Source: an uncultured Erysipelotrichaceae bacterium (GTDB taxonomy: Bacteria > Bacillota_I > Bacilli_A > Erysipelotrichales > Erysipelotrichaceae). From it: 52,398 nucleotides of DNA. Positions 27,401 through 35,337 of this stretch are shown here, one piece after another (positions within the stretch are counted from its first letter, which is position 1; each line of letters begins with the position of its first letter). The DNA lies in contig CALVCO010000006.1 in assembly GCA_944326095.1 (NCBI GenBank), positions 1-52,398 on the forward strand, written 5' to 3'. The translations under genes were made by a program, and so were the position numbers. The notes under the pieces were generated by a model. The model was not told the DNA's origin and ran no database searches. It saw only the letters and a program-made list of their open reading frames with translations.

Positions 27401-27422
27401 AAATTTCCGAAATCGGAAATTT
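27401..27422. repeat. perfect palindrome, copy 1, upstream of second DUF4143 gene
   Basis: A 22-bp perfect palindrome with arms AAATTTCCGA and TCGGAAATTT around AA. Its right 17 bases (27406-27422) are repeated exactly at 27445-27461. Confidence 0.8.
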
Positions 27423-27441
27423 TGACAGAAAAATATAAAAT

Positions 27442-27463
27442 AAATCCGAAATCGGAAATTTAT
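27442..27463. repeat. palindrome, copy 2, abutting the -35
   Basis: The core TCCGAAATCGGA (27445-27456) is identical to copy 1 and the flanks continue as an imperfect inverted repeat. It ends immediately before the TTGACT -35 element at 27464, the place where a repressor or activator would touch RNA polymerase. Confidence 0.8.
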
Positions 27464-27492
27464 TTGACTATTTATCCTTGCTTTGCTATATT
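27464..27492 (+). promoter_or_regulatory. promoter of second DUF4143 ATPase gene
   Basis: TTGACT (27464-27469), a 17-base spacer and TATATT (27487-27492). The expected start site near 27499 leaves a leader of only about 13 bases before the ATG at 27512. A second TTGACA at 27422-27427, between the two palindromes, has no good -10. Confidence 0.8.
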
Positions 27493-27511
27493 TTAGGTGA
27501 GGTGGTTATTT

Positions 27512-28729
27512 ATGATAATTCGCAAAAATTATTTAGATAAACTAATTTCATGGAAAGAGCATGATATCATTAAAGTTATTACTGGAATTAGAAGAAGTGG
27601 AAAATCTACATTGTTAAAACAGTTTCAAGATTATTTGAAAGATAATGGAATAATGGATGAACAGATTATTTCAATTAATTTTGAAGATTTAAGATATGAG
27701 AATTTGTTAAATTATAAAGCTTTATATGAATATATTGATGGCAAAATAATTTCTGGGCAAAAGATGTATATATTTTTAGATGAAATTCAAAAAGTTTCGG
27801 AATTTGAAAAAGTAGTTGATAGTTTGTATATTCAAGAAAATATTGATGTTTATATTACAGGTTCTAATGCCTATATGCTTTCTTCAGATTTGTCTACATT
27901 TTTGTCTGGACGTTATGTAGAAATTTCTATGTTGCCTTTATCTTTTAAAGAAGTTTATGAAGAAAAAGGTGGGGATAAAGAAGAAGTTTTTTATCAATAT
28001 TTAAAATATGGGGGATTTCCATATCTAACAACAATTTCTTTAAATGATGAGAAATTGGATATGTATTTGGAAGGTATATATAATACGGTTATTGTTAAGG
28101 ATATAGAGGAAAGAGAAAATAGGAAAAATAATGATCCAAATAAAAGAAAGATTACTAATATTGTGCTATTAAAAAGTATTGCTAAATACTTGGCTAGTAC
28201 AATTGGCAGTATTATTTCGGTTAAAAATGTTACAGGTTATTTAACTTCGAGTGGTAGAAAAGTTTCTTCAACAACTGTAGATGATTATATGGAAGCTTTA
28301 AAAGAAGCATTTATTTTTTATCCTGTTGAACGTTTTGATATATCTGGGAAAAAGATTCTTAAAACATTGAATAAATGGTATATTGTTGATTTGGGTTTGA
28401 GAAATTATATGTTGCCCAAAAAAAACTATGATTTAGGATTTTCTTTAGAAAATATCGTATACTTTGAACTACTTCGAAGAGGATATAGGGTTAATGTAGG
28501 AAATATAGAAAATACTGAAATTGATTTTGTTGCGCAAAAAAATAGTGAGATCATTTATTTTCAAGTTACAATAAGTTTGATTGATCAACAAACTTTTGAA
28601 AGAGAATTATTTCCATTAAAGAATATTAAAGATAATTATAGAAAATATGTGTTAACATTGGATAAATTTACAATTGGTAATTATGAGGGAATTGAAGTTG
28701 TTAATGCGATAGATTGGCTATTAAAATAA
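27512..28729 (+). CDS. AAA ATPase with DUF4143 (second copy)
   Basis: A 405-residue AAA_14-DUF4143 protein: Walker A GIRRSGKSTLLKQF, Walker B IFLDEIQK, sensor strand YITGSNAYML, then YGGFPYL and the C-terminal TEIDFVA...YFQVT nuclease-fold-like segment with Gln in place of a catalytic Lys. The ATG at 27512 lies behind GAGGTGG; an upstream GTG overlaps that site. It stands alone between the DUF6020 gene and the sugar-nucleotide operon, with its own promoter and two palindromes. The two DUF4143 proteins in this window are clearly diverged. Function of the family is unknown; autoregulation or self-nonself recognition has to be tested. Confidence 0.86.
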   Translation: MIIRKNYLDKLISWKEHDIIKVITGIRRSGKSTLLKQFQDYLKDNGIMDEQIISINFEDLRYENLLNYKALYEYIDGKIISGQKMYIFLDEIQKVSEFEKVVDSLYIQENIDVYITGSNAYMLSSDLSTFLSGRYVEISMLPLSFKEVYEEKGGDKEEVFYQYLKYGGFPYLTTISLNDEKLDMYLEGIYNTVIVKDIEERENRKNNDPNKRKITNIVLLKSIAKYLASTIGSIISVKNVTGYLTSSGRKVSSTTVDDYMEALKEAFIFYPVERFDISGKKILKTLNKWYIVDLGLRNYMLPKKNYDLGFSLENIVYFELLRRGYRVNVGNIENTEIDFVAQKNSEIIYFQVTISLIDQQTFERELFPLKNIKDNYRKYVLTLDKFTIGNYEGIEVVNAIDWLLK

Positions 28730-28815
28730 AAGCTAAGGTGCTAAATAACTTAATATGTAAGTATTATAGGCGTTTTTTATGATACAATTAATAAGGTTAA
28801 AGGAGATATTTTATT

Positions 28816-29715
28816 ATGAAAGGTATCATTCTTGCAGGGGGTAGTGGGACTAGATTGTATCCTATTACTAAAGTAACAAGTAAACAATTATTGCCAATAT
28901 ATGATAAGCCGATGATTTATTATCCCTTATCTACTTTGATGTTGGCGGGAATTAGAGAGATTTTAATAATTAGTACACCACAGGATTTGCCTAATTTTGA
29001 AAGATTATTGGGTGATGGTAGTCAATTTGGTGTTAGTTTTTCTTATAAAGTGCAAGAGGTTCCTAATGGATTGGCTCAGGCTTTTGTGTTAGGAGAAGAG
29101 TTTATTGGTCAAGATGATGTTTGTCTAGTATTGGGTGATAATATTTTCTATGGTCATAAATTTGGTACTACATTGCGTAGAGCGGCTAATAATAAGGGTA
29201 GAGCTACTGTTTTTGGTATTCATGTTAATGATCCTGAGCGTTTTGGAGTTATTGAATTTGATGAAACTGGTAAGGTTTTATCATTAGAAGAAAAGCCTGC
29301 TCATCCTCGTAGTAATTATGCGGTTGTTGGTTTGTATTTCTATGATAATAGAGTTGTAGAATATGCTAAGAGTTTAAAACCTAGTGCTAGAGGAGAATAT
29401 GAGATTACCGATTTAAATAAAATATATTTAGCAAATGGTGAACTTGATTGTGAATTGTTTGGCCGTGGTTTTACTTGGTTAGATACAGGTACAGTAGATT
29501 CTTTAGCACAAGCTAGCAATTATGTAAAAATCATTGAAGAAGTTCAGGGTATAAAGATTAGTGTTCCTGAAGAAATTGCTTATTATAATGGTTGGATTGA
29601 TGAAGAGGCAATGTTAAAGGCAGCTGATAGCTATGGTAAGAGTCCATATGGTGAACACTTGCGTAAAGTTGTGAGTGGTGCTGTGCAGACAACATATAAT
29701 AAAGGTGGTAAATAG
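28816..29715 (+). CDS. rmlA: glucose-1-phosphate thymidylyltransferase
   Basis: A 299-residue protein with the nucleotidyltransferase signature [16 protein letters not shown], then [25 protein letters not shown] and [12 protein letters not shown], all typical of RmlA/RfbA. It joins dTTP and glucose-1-phosphate to give dTDP-glucose. AAGGAGAT precedes the ATG. It opens a four-gene sugar-nucleotide operon with overlaps of one base between the first three genes. rmlC and rmlD are absent, so dTDP-L-rhamnose is not the evident product. Confidence 0.95.
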   Translation: MKGIILAGGSGTRLYPITKVTSKQLLPIYDKPMIYYPLSTLMLAGIREILIISTPQDLPNFERLLGDGSQFGVSFSYKVQEVPNGLAQAFVLGEEFIGQDDVCLVLGDNIFYGHKFGTTLRRAANNKGRATVFGIHVNDPERFGVIEFDETGKVLSLEEKPAHPRSNYAVVGLYFYDNRVVEYAKSLKPSARGEYEITDLNKIYLANGELDCELFGRGFTWLDTGTVDSLAQASNYVKIIEEVQGIKISVPEEIAYYNGWIDEEAMLKAADSYGKSPYGEHLRKVVSGAVQTTYNKGGK

Positions 29716-30599
29716 TGAAGGTAGTTTTTATTGGTTGTGGTTATTTAGGACATAATTTAAGCAAGGGCTTAATTGATAAATATGATGTGACAATATTAGG
29801 AATTGATAGTCCTTATGTTCAATATTCACCATGGTTTAGATATGCCGATGTCTTTGATATGGGTACAATGATTAATCAGGATTTACAAGATGCGATTGTC
29901 GTTGATACCGTTAGCTTGGTTGGTAATCGTACCACTAGTGATAACCCAGATAAATTATTGCGTAGTATTAAATATAAATATCAGGGCTTATTGGATGTTT
30001 TAAAGGCTAAAGGAGTTAAACGGTTTATATTTCTTAGTAGTGGAGGAACTATTTATGGGGATAGTGAAATGCCTATTAAAGAGGAACATGAATTGAATCC
30101 TAAAAGCTTATATGGTAAAAGTAAGATGATGCTTGAAAAATTAATTCAAGAGAGTGGCATTGATTATTTAATCTTAAGACCTTCTAATCCTTTTGGTGGT
30201 TTTCAAATTACTAATGGACAGGGAGTTATTCCTATATTAATTAACAAAGCTTTAAATCAAGAACCATTTGATATGTATGTAGATAAAAATAGTGTTAGAG
30301 ATTATTTCTATATTGATGATTTTGTAGATATTTTAGATAAATTAATTGAAAAAGATATTTCTAGAGAAATATTAAATGTTGGTTCAGGAGTTGCGACATC
30401 TTTACAAAATGTTATTGATTGGGTAGAAAAATATACTGAAAAAAATATTATAATCAATGAAGTTGAAAAAGATGAGACTGCTGTTAAGAGTATTGTTTTA
30501 GATATTAGTAAGTTATCTAATTTGATTGATCATCAAAATAAAGTTAGTTTAGAAGAAGGAATTAAATTAGAAATTCAAAGAATAGAAAGAGGACATTAA
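29715..30599 (+). CDS. NAD(P)-dependent epimerase/dehydratase (possible dTDP-4-keto-6-deoxyglucose reductase)
   Basis: A 294-residue extended short-chain dehydrogenase: Rossmann start VVFIGCGYLGHNL (GxGxxG), a serine-rich FLSSGGTIYG segment and the catalytic YGKSK (Tyr-x-x-x-Lys). The start is GTG at 29715, overlapping the rmlA stop and preceded by AAAGGTGG. It is between rmlA and rmlB, so it should act on the dTDP-4-keto-6-deoxyglucose made by RmlB or a product of it. A 4-ketoreductase giving dTDP-D-fucose is the reading that best fits the mutase downstream, but a C3 or C4 epimerase cannot be excluded. Confidence 0.82.
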   Translation: MKVVFIGCGYLGHNLSKGLIDKYDVTILGIDSPYVQYSPWFRYADVFDMGTMINQDLQDAIVVDTVSLVGNRTTSDNPDKLLRSIKYKYQGLLDVLKAKGVKRFIFLSSGGTIYGDSEMPIKEEHELNPKSLYGKSKMMLEKLIQESGIDYLILRPSNPFGGFQITNGQGVIPILINKALNQEPFDMYVDKNSVRDYFYIDDFVDILDKLIEKDISREILNVGSGVATSLQNVIDWVEKYTEKNIIINEVEKDETAVKSIVLDISKLSNLIDHQNKVSLEEGIKLEIQRIERGH

Positions 30600-31621
30600 T
30601 GAAAATTTTAGTGACAGGTGGAGCAGGATTTATTGGTGGTAACTTTGCTCATTATATGACTAATACTTATCCAAATGATGATATTGTTGTTTTGGATGCT
30701 TTGACTTATGCTGGTAATTTAGAAACTTTAGAGCCTATTATGAATAAACCTAATTTTAAATTTGTTAAAGGGGATATTCGTGATCGTGCATTCATTTATG
30801 ATTTGTTTGCTAAAGAGAGATTTGATGTAGTAGTTAATTTTGCAGCTGAAAGTCATGTTGATCGTAGTATTGAAAATCCTGGTATCTTTGTAGAAACTAA
30901 TGTTATGGGAGTTCAAGTATTATTGGATGCTTCTTTAAAATATAATGTTAAAAGATATCATCAAGTTTCTACTGATGAAGTATATGGTGATTTACCATTA
31001 GATCGTAAAGATTTAATGTTTACAGAAAAGACTCCATTACATACTTCTAGTCCATATAGTGCATCTAAAGCTAGTGCGGATTTATTGACTTTAGCATATT
31101 ATCGTACATATAAACTTCCAGTTACTATTTCTCGTTGTTCCAATAACTATGGTCCATATCATTTCCCTGAGAAACTTATTCCTTTAATGATTAGTCGTGC
31201 TTTGGCTAATGAGAGCTTACCAGTATATGGTAAGGGTGAAAATGTGCGTGATTGGCTTCATGTTCATGACCATTGTACAGCAATTGATTTAATTATTCGC
31301 CAAGGTAAAGAAGGCGAAGTATATAACATTGGTGGACATAATGAAAGAACTAATTTAGAAGTAGTTAAAACGATATTAAAACAACTTAATAAATCAGAAG
31401 ATTTAATTCATTTTGTTACTGATCGTCCTGGTCATGATTTACGTTATGCTATTGATCCTACAAAGATTGAAACTGAATTAGGATGGAAACCAGTTTATAA
31501 TTTTGATACAGGGATTAAACAAACAATTGATTGGTATTTAAATAATAAGAGTTGGTGGGAAAATATCATTAGTGGTGAATATCAAGAATATTATGCTAAG
31601 ATGTATAAAGATCGCCAATAG
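30599..31621 (+). CDS. rmlB: dTDP-glucose 4,6-dehydratase
   Basis: A 340-residue protein with TGGAGFIGGNF, AAESHVDRSI, STDEVYGDL and the catalytic YSASKA, followed by RCSNNYGPYHFPEKLIP. These are RmlB/RfbB hallmarks. It turns dTDP-glucose into dTDP-4-keto-6-deoxyglucose with NAD+. It overlaps the preceding reductase gene by one base. Usual length for the family is 330-360 residues, so it is complete. Confidence 0.95.
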   Translation: MKILVTGGAGFIGGNFAHYMTNTYPNDDIVVLDALTYAGNLETLEPIMNKPNFKFVKGDIRDRAFIYDLFAKERFDVVVNFAAESHVDRSIENPGIFVETNVMGVQVLLDASLKYNVKRYHQVSTDEVYGDLPLDRKDLMFTEKTPLHTSSPYSASKASADLLTLAYYRTYKLPVTISRCSNNYGPYHFPEKLIPLMISRALANESLPVYGKGENVRDWLHVHDHCTAIDLIIRQGKEGEVYNIGGHNERTNLEVVKTILKQLNKSEDLIHFVTDRPGHDLRYAIDPTKIETELGWKPVYNFDTGIKQTIDWYLNNKSWWENIISGEYQEYYAKMYKDRQ

Positions 31622-31636
31622 GAGGTTTTATATAAT

Positions 31637-32794
31637 ATGAGTTATGATGTAATCATTGTAGGTGCAGGATTTGCGGGTAGTGTTATGGCCCAAAAATTCC
31701 ATGAAGATGGTAAAAAAGTTTTAGTAATAGAATCTAGAAATCATATTGGGGGTAATATGTATGATTATATTGATGAAAATGGGGTTAATCGTCATCAATA
31801 TGGTCCCCATATTTTCCATACTAATAGTAAAAGAGTTGTTGATTACTTGAGTAATTTTACCGATTGGTATCCTTATGTGCATAAAGTGTTAGGTAAGGTT
31901 AATGGACATATTGTGCCTATTCCTTTCAACTTAAAATCTATTGAAGATTCTTTTGATGCTGAAAAGGCCGAAAGATTAAAGAAGGTTTTAGTTGATAGCT
32001 ATGGTATGGATAAAAAAGTTCCTATCTTAGAACTTAGAAAAAATAAAGATCCTAATGTAGTAGAATTAGCTAATTATATATATGAATATGTATTTAAGTA
32101 TTATACGATGAAACAATGGGGCTTAACGGTTGAACAGATTGATCCTAATGTTACTAATCGTGTTCCTGTTAATGTTAGTTATGATGATCGTTATTTTGCG
32201 GATACATATCAAATTATGCCTAAAGAAGGATATACTAAAATCTTTGAAAAGATGCTTGATGGTATTGAAGTTTGGTTAAATACTAAGGCTAATGATGTTT
32301 TACATGTTGATGTAGAAAATAAGAAAGTATATTTTCAAAATGAAGAATTTAAGGGTATTTTAATTTATACTGGGGCAGTTGATGAACTATTGGATTATCG
32401 TCTAGGAGAGTTACCATATCGTTCTTTACGTTTTGATATTGAAACGCATGATGGAACATATCAACAAGCTACAACTATTAATTATCCTACACCACATAGT
32501 CAAAACGCCTTTACTAGAATTACCGAATATAAATTAATGATGGAAAATTATCCTGAAGATAAGACTACCATTGCGATTGAATATCCTTTAGCTTATGATC
32601 GTAAGGCTTATGAGGGTAATATTCCTTATTATCCAATTTTTACAATTGATAATCAGGCTAAATATGATCGCTATTGTGATTTGCTTAAAGGTATTGATAA
32701 TTTATATTTATTAGGAAGATTAGCTGAATATAAATATTACAATATGGATGCAATAATTGACAAAGCATTAGATTTATATGAAAAAATTAGATGA
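31637..32794 (+). CDS. UDP-galactopyranose mutase family protein (Glf or dTDP-fucopyranose mutase)
   Basis: A 385-residue flavoprotein with VIIVGAGFAGSVMAQ (FAD site), the mutase signature QYGPHIFHTNSKRV, PIPFNL, and a C-terminal LLGRLAEYKYYNMD FAD-binding motif. UGM enzymes turn UDP-galactopyranose into the furanose. In Escherichia coli O52 a homologue (Fcf2) acts on dTDP-D-fucopyranose and is encoded with RmlA, RmlB and a reductase (Fcf1). The present operon matches that set. Sequence alone does not separate Glf from Fcf2. AGGAGG lies upstream of the ATG and the stop codon is inside the following terminator. Confidence 0.9.
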   Translation: MSYDVIIVGAGFAGSVMAQKFHEDGKKVLVIESRNHIGGNMYDYIDENGVNRHQYGPHIFHTNSKRVVDYLSNFTDWYPYVHKVLGKVNGHIVPIPFNLKSIEDSFDAEKAERLKKVLVDSYGMDKKVPILELRKNKDPNVVELANYIYEYVFKYYTMKQWGLTVEQIDPNVTNRVPVNVSYDDRYFADTYQIMPKEGYTKIFEKMLDGIEVWLNTKANDVLHVDVENKKVYFQNEEFKGILIYTGAVDELLDYRLGELPYRSLRFDIETHDGTYQQATTINYPTPHSQNAFTRITEYKLMMENYPEDKTTIAIEYPLAYDRKAYEGNIPYYPIFTIDNQAKYDRYCDLLKGIDNLYLLGRLAEYKYYNMDAIIDKALDLYEKIR

Positions 32795-32811
32795 GCAATC
32801 ATCTAATTTTT
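32782..32811 (+). terminator. terminator overlapping the mutase stop codon
   Basis: A perfect 13-bp stem, AAAAATTAGATGA (32782-32794) with TCATCTAATTTTT (32799-32811), over a GCAA loop. The TGA stop of the mutase gene is the end of the left arm. It may be leaky, since the next gene starts 14 bases later with no clear promoter of its own. Confidence 0.8.
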
Positions 32812-32824
32812 AAAAAGGATGTAT

Positions 32825-34780
32825 ATGAAAATAATAAAGATTTTTTTAGTATTACTATTAATGATTAATTTGGTTGCTTGTCAAAAGGAAACTAAGGCAA
32901 TAACTAATCTTGAGCAACCTTCTTTTGATAATGCTTTAATTGTTGAAGGAATGGTTGAAGATGCTTATAGTATTGATGAAAAGATAATTGAAGTTGGTAA
33001 TAAATTTAGTTTTAGTTATTGGTTATTAGTAGATGATATTGATAATAATGCTTCAATTATTAGTTTAAAAGATGATAATAATACTTATGAGCTTATAGGA
33101 TTTAATAATGATAATGGCTTAACTTTATTGAAAGATGGAGAAGTGATTATTAGTAGTGATATTTATTTACAACCTAATATTTATAATCAATTAGTTTTGA
33201 CATATGATGATAATTTAAAAGTATATTTAAATACTGAGTTAGTCTTTGAAACAAATATTGATAAGATGGAAGGTATGCAACTAATTATCAATGATGAAGG
33301 TATAGAAGGACAAATAGAAAAGATTAATGTCTATGAAAATATTTTAAATGAAAATGAAATTATTGATGATTATGAATATATGCTACCTTATGTATATTTA
33401 TATGATTTAAAATTTAATGATATGGATAATGTTAAAGAGGATTTTTGGTTATATCCAGAATTAATAATTGATGAAAAAACTTATCCAATTACTTGGACTA
33501 GTAATAATGAAGATGTTATTAAACCATATAGAAATCATGGGGTAATTACCTTTCCTGAAGTAAGTACGGATGTTATTTTACATGCAAGTGTTGTAGTGAA
33601 TGATATTACTTATGAACATGATTATAAATTTAGAGTAAATGCTAAAGATGATATACAAAGCTTATTACAAGGAGATGTTGATTATTTAGTAAATGAAATG
33701 GGTTATATAGCTAATAATGGACAATCATTAATTACTATGGGTAAAAATGGTAGTAATATCAGTTATGAAGTAATTGAAGGTAATGCTTATATTCAAGATG
33801 GTATTCTTTATAAAGATAGCCAAGAAGAAAAAGTTATGATTAAATTATCCGCAACCCTTACCTTAGGAGAATATAGTCAGCAAATTACTTTTGATTTATG
33901 TTTATTAGATGAATATGTTGGTTATATTATGAGCTATTTTATTAATAATGATAGTGAAGATGAAAAAGGGGCTTTAGCTTATAGCTATGATGGTTTAAAT
34001 TGGACAGCTTTAGATAATTATTTATTAAGTAGTGATATTGGTTCAACTAGAATAAGAGATCCATATATAGGAAGGGATAAAGATGGTAATTTTATTATTT
34101 TAGCTACTGAAGGCTTTGATAATCCCAATATTTATATTTGGAAAAGTAATGATTTAATTGAAATGAATGAACTTAGTTTGGTTAAAGTGGCTTATCCTAA
34201 TGAACATTTAAAACTTACGGGAGAAAGAGCTTGGGCTCCAGAATTTACATATGTTCCTAAAGAAGATTGTTACTATGTTTATTTTAGTGATCCTCTTGAT
34301 GAAGATAGTGGTAGTATCTACTTTGTTAAGACCAAAGATTTTATTAATTTTAGCTATCCTAAATCTTTACTTAATGTAGGTTATCCAATAATCGATGGTA
34401 CGATAATTTGTATTGATGGCATTAATTATATGTTCTATAAGGATGAAAGAGAAGGAGCTAAGACTATCTTTTATGCTAGAAGTAATGATTTAACATTAGG
34501 CTTTGGAAAAGCTTATGATAATAAATTTATCTTTGAACAAAAAGAAATTGAAGGACCTTTTGTCTTTAAGAATATTCATGGAGATAATTACTATTTATAT
34601 GTAGATAATTATCCTAATCAAAAATTCTATGTAGCAAGCTTTAATAATCTAGGAGAGAATGCAGATTTTAATTGGTTAAGTGAAGAGGAATATCAATTAC
34701 CTAGCGAACAAACTAGACATGGTTCAGTTATACCTGTTACTCAAAAAGAACTTGATAGAATTTTGCAAAATTATAGTTGA
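32825..34780 (+). CDS. lipoprotein with LamG-like, Ig-like and GH43-like domains
   Basis: A 651-residue lipoprotein (LVAC lipobox, Cys19). Residues about 35-185 look like a LamG/concanavalin-like domain, about 190-360 hold two Ig-like modules with ITWTSNNEDVI, and about 365-645 are the same five-bladed propeller as in the lipoprotein at 3571. The putative catalytic residues are Asp412 (RIRDPYI), Asp524 (PIIDGTI) and Glu576 (EIEGPFV), with His632 (TRHGSV). It could trim or transfer furanose residues at the cell surface; the furanose-mutase gene is directly upstream. The ATG at 32825 is preferred over 32819, which would touch the AAAAAGGA site. Confidence 0.75.
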   Translation: MKIIKIFLVLLLMINLVACQKETKAITNLEQPSFDNALIVEGMVEDAYSIDEKIIEVGNKFSFSYWLLVDDIDNNASIISLKDDNNTYELIGFNNDNGLTLLKDGEVIISSDIYLQPNIYNQLVLTYDDNLKVYLNTELVFETNIDKMEGMQLIINDEGIEGQIEKINVYENILNENEIIDDYEYMLPYVYLYDLKFNDMDNVKEDFWLYPELIIDEKTYPITWTSNNEDVIKPYRNHGVITFPEVSTDVILHASVVVNDITYEHDYKFRVNAKDDIQSLLQGDVDYLVNEMGYIANNGQSLITMGKNGSNISYEVIEGNAYIQDGILYKDSQEEKVMIKLSATLTLGEYSQQITFDLCLLDEYVGYIMSYFINNDSEDEKGALAYSYDGLNWTALDNYLLSSDIGSTRIRDPYIGRDKDGNFIILATEGFDNPNIYIWKSNDLIEMNELSLVKVAYPNEHLKLTGERAWAPEFTYVPKEDCYYVYFSDPLDEDSGSIYFVKTKDFINFSYPKSLLNVGYPIIDGTIICIDGINYMFYKDEREGAKTIFYARSNDLTLGFGKAYDNKFIFEQKEIEGPFVFKNIHGDNYYLYVDNYPNQKFYVASFNNLGENADFNWLSEEEYQLPSEQTRHGSVIPVTQKELDRILQNYS

Positions 34781-34957
34781 CAGATGAGTTAGTCAATGCT
34801 AACATATAGTTAGAATTAACTAACTGATGGTGACCTCCTTGTCTTTAGACACCATAATTGGTTGGTTAGTACTAAGCTTAAAGCAGTTTGTATACTTATC
34901 TTGATCAACTTTAAATCTTTCCTTTTAACTAATTATCTTTGCTTTAAGTACAAAAAT
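34781..34957. other. structured intergenic stretch, possible mobile-element remnant
   Basis: About 180 bases without a convincing gene but dense in inverted repeats: GTTAG/CTAAC (34788/34799), AGTTAG/CTAACT (34808/34820), ATGGTG/CACCAT (34827/34850) enclosing TGTCT/AGACA, the palindrome TTAGTACTAA (34866-34875), and CTTAAAGCA/TGCTTTAAG (34877/34940). On the minus strand 34 codons are open from 34921 down to a TAG at 34820-34822 with a protein-like lysine-rich composition and no start. This could be the tail of a lost transposase-type gene. I cannot name the family. Confidence 0.4.
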
Positions 34958-35000
34958 AACGGTGTTAATGTATATATAAATACAAACAACACCGTTTTTT
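34958..35000. terminator. terminator between converging units (hicB-like end)
   Basis: AACGGTGTT (34958-34966) pairs with AACACCGTT (34988-34996) over a 21-base AT-rich loop, with a run of T on the plus strand and a weaker one on the minus strand. It can end both the plus-strand lipoprotein transcript and the minus-strand hicB-like transcript. Confidence 0.7.
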
Positions 35001-35002
35001 AT

Positions 35003-35251
35003 TTAGATATGTTCAACTAGCATAATTACTTCATTAGGAAATAGCTGTTGTAAATGTTTAAAAGTAGAAGGACTAGTTGATGATGTTTTATCATGAAGAT
35101 AAAGATCTAAAGCTTCTTTAGCATATTGATATGCTTCTTCTAATGTATCTCCTTGGGTGAAGCAACCTGGTAAATCAGGGAATTCAACCCAATAACCAAT
35201 TTCATTTGAGTTGGCTTGATGAAATATTGCAGGATAGTTGATAGTAGACAT
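35003..35251 (-). CDS. HicB-like antitoxin, orphan
   Basis: An 82-residue protein with the HicB fold pattern: NYPAIFHQ strand, GYWVEFPDLPGCFTQGDTLEEAYQYAKEALDLYL and a short C-terminus. HicB proteins normally neutralise the HicA mRNA-cleaving toxin encoded next to them. No hicA-like gene (about 60 residues, double-stranded-RNA-binding-like fold) is seen on either side. The C-terminal DNA-binding domain of longer HicB proteins is also missing. The ATG at 35251 follows GAGGTG at good spacing; the ATG at 35257 is too close. It has its own promoter. Confidence 0.8.
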   Translation of the reverse strand: MSTINYPAIFHQANSNEIGYWVEFPDLPGCFTQGDTLEEAYQYAKEALDLYLHDKTSSTSPSTFKHLQQLFPNEVIMLVEHI

Positions 35252-35283
35252 ATACATACACCTCTTCTTTCTAGGAATATTTC

Positions 35284-35311
35284 ATTATATATGTATTTGC
35301 AAAAATAGCAA
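35284..35311 (-). promoter_or_regulatory. promoter of hicB-like gene
   Basis: On the minus strand TTGCTA (complement of 35306-35311), a 16-base spacer and TATAAT (complement of 35284-35289), 33 bases before the start codon. Confidence 0.6.
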
Positions 35312-35314
35312 TTT

Positions 35315-35337
35315 AAAAAGATGCTAAGCATCTTTTT
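35315..35337. terminator. terminator of the GT1-like gene, stop codon in the loop
   Basis: AAAAAGATGC (35315-35324) and GCATCTTTTT (35328-35337) form a perfect 10-bp stem with a three-base loop. Read on the minus strand it ends the GT1-like gene, whose TAG occupies 35324-35326. Confidence 0.8.

Noticed and set aside
27422-27427. TTGACA between the two palindromes as the main -35 of the second DUF4143 gene
   Set aside because: No good -10 lies 16-18 bases downstream, whereas TTGACT at 27464 has TATATT at exactly 17 bases.
28816-31621. dTDP-L-rhamnose operon
   Set aside because: rmlC and rmlD are not present in the window and a furanose mutase gene takes their place.
34820-34924. Minus-strand 34-codon open frame as a real gene
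   Set aside because: It has no start codon or ribosome-binding site and is preceded by a stop; it is kept only as a possible relic in the intergenic entry.
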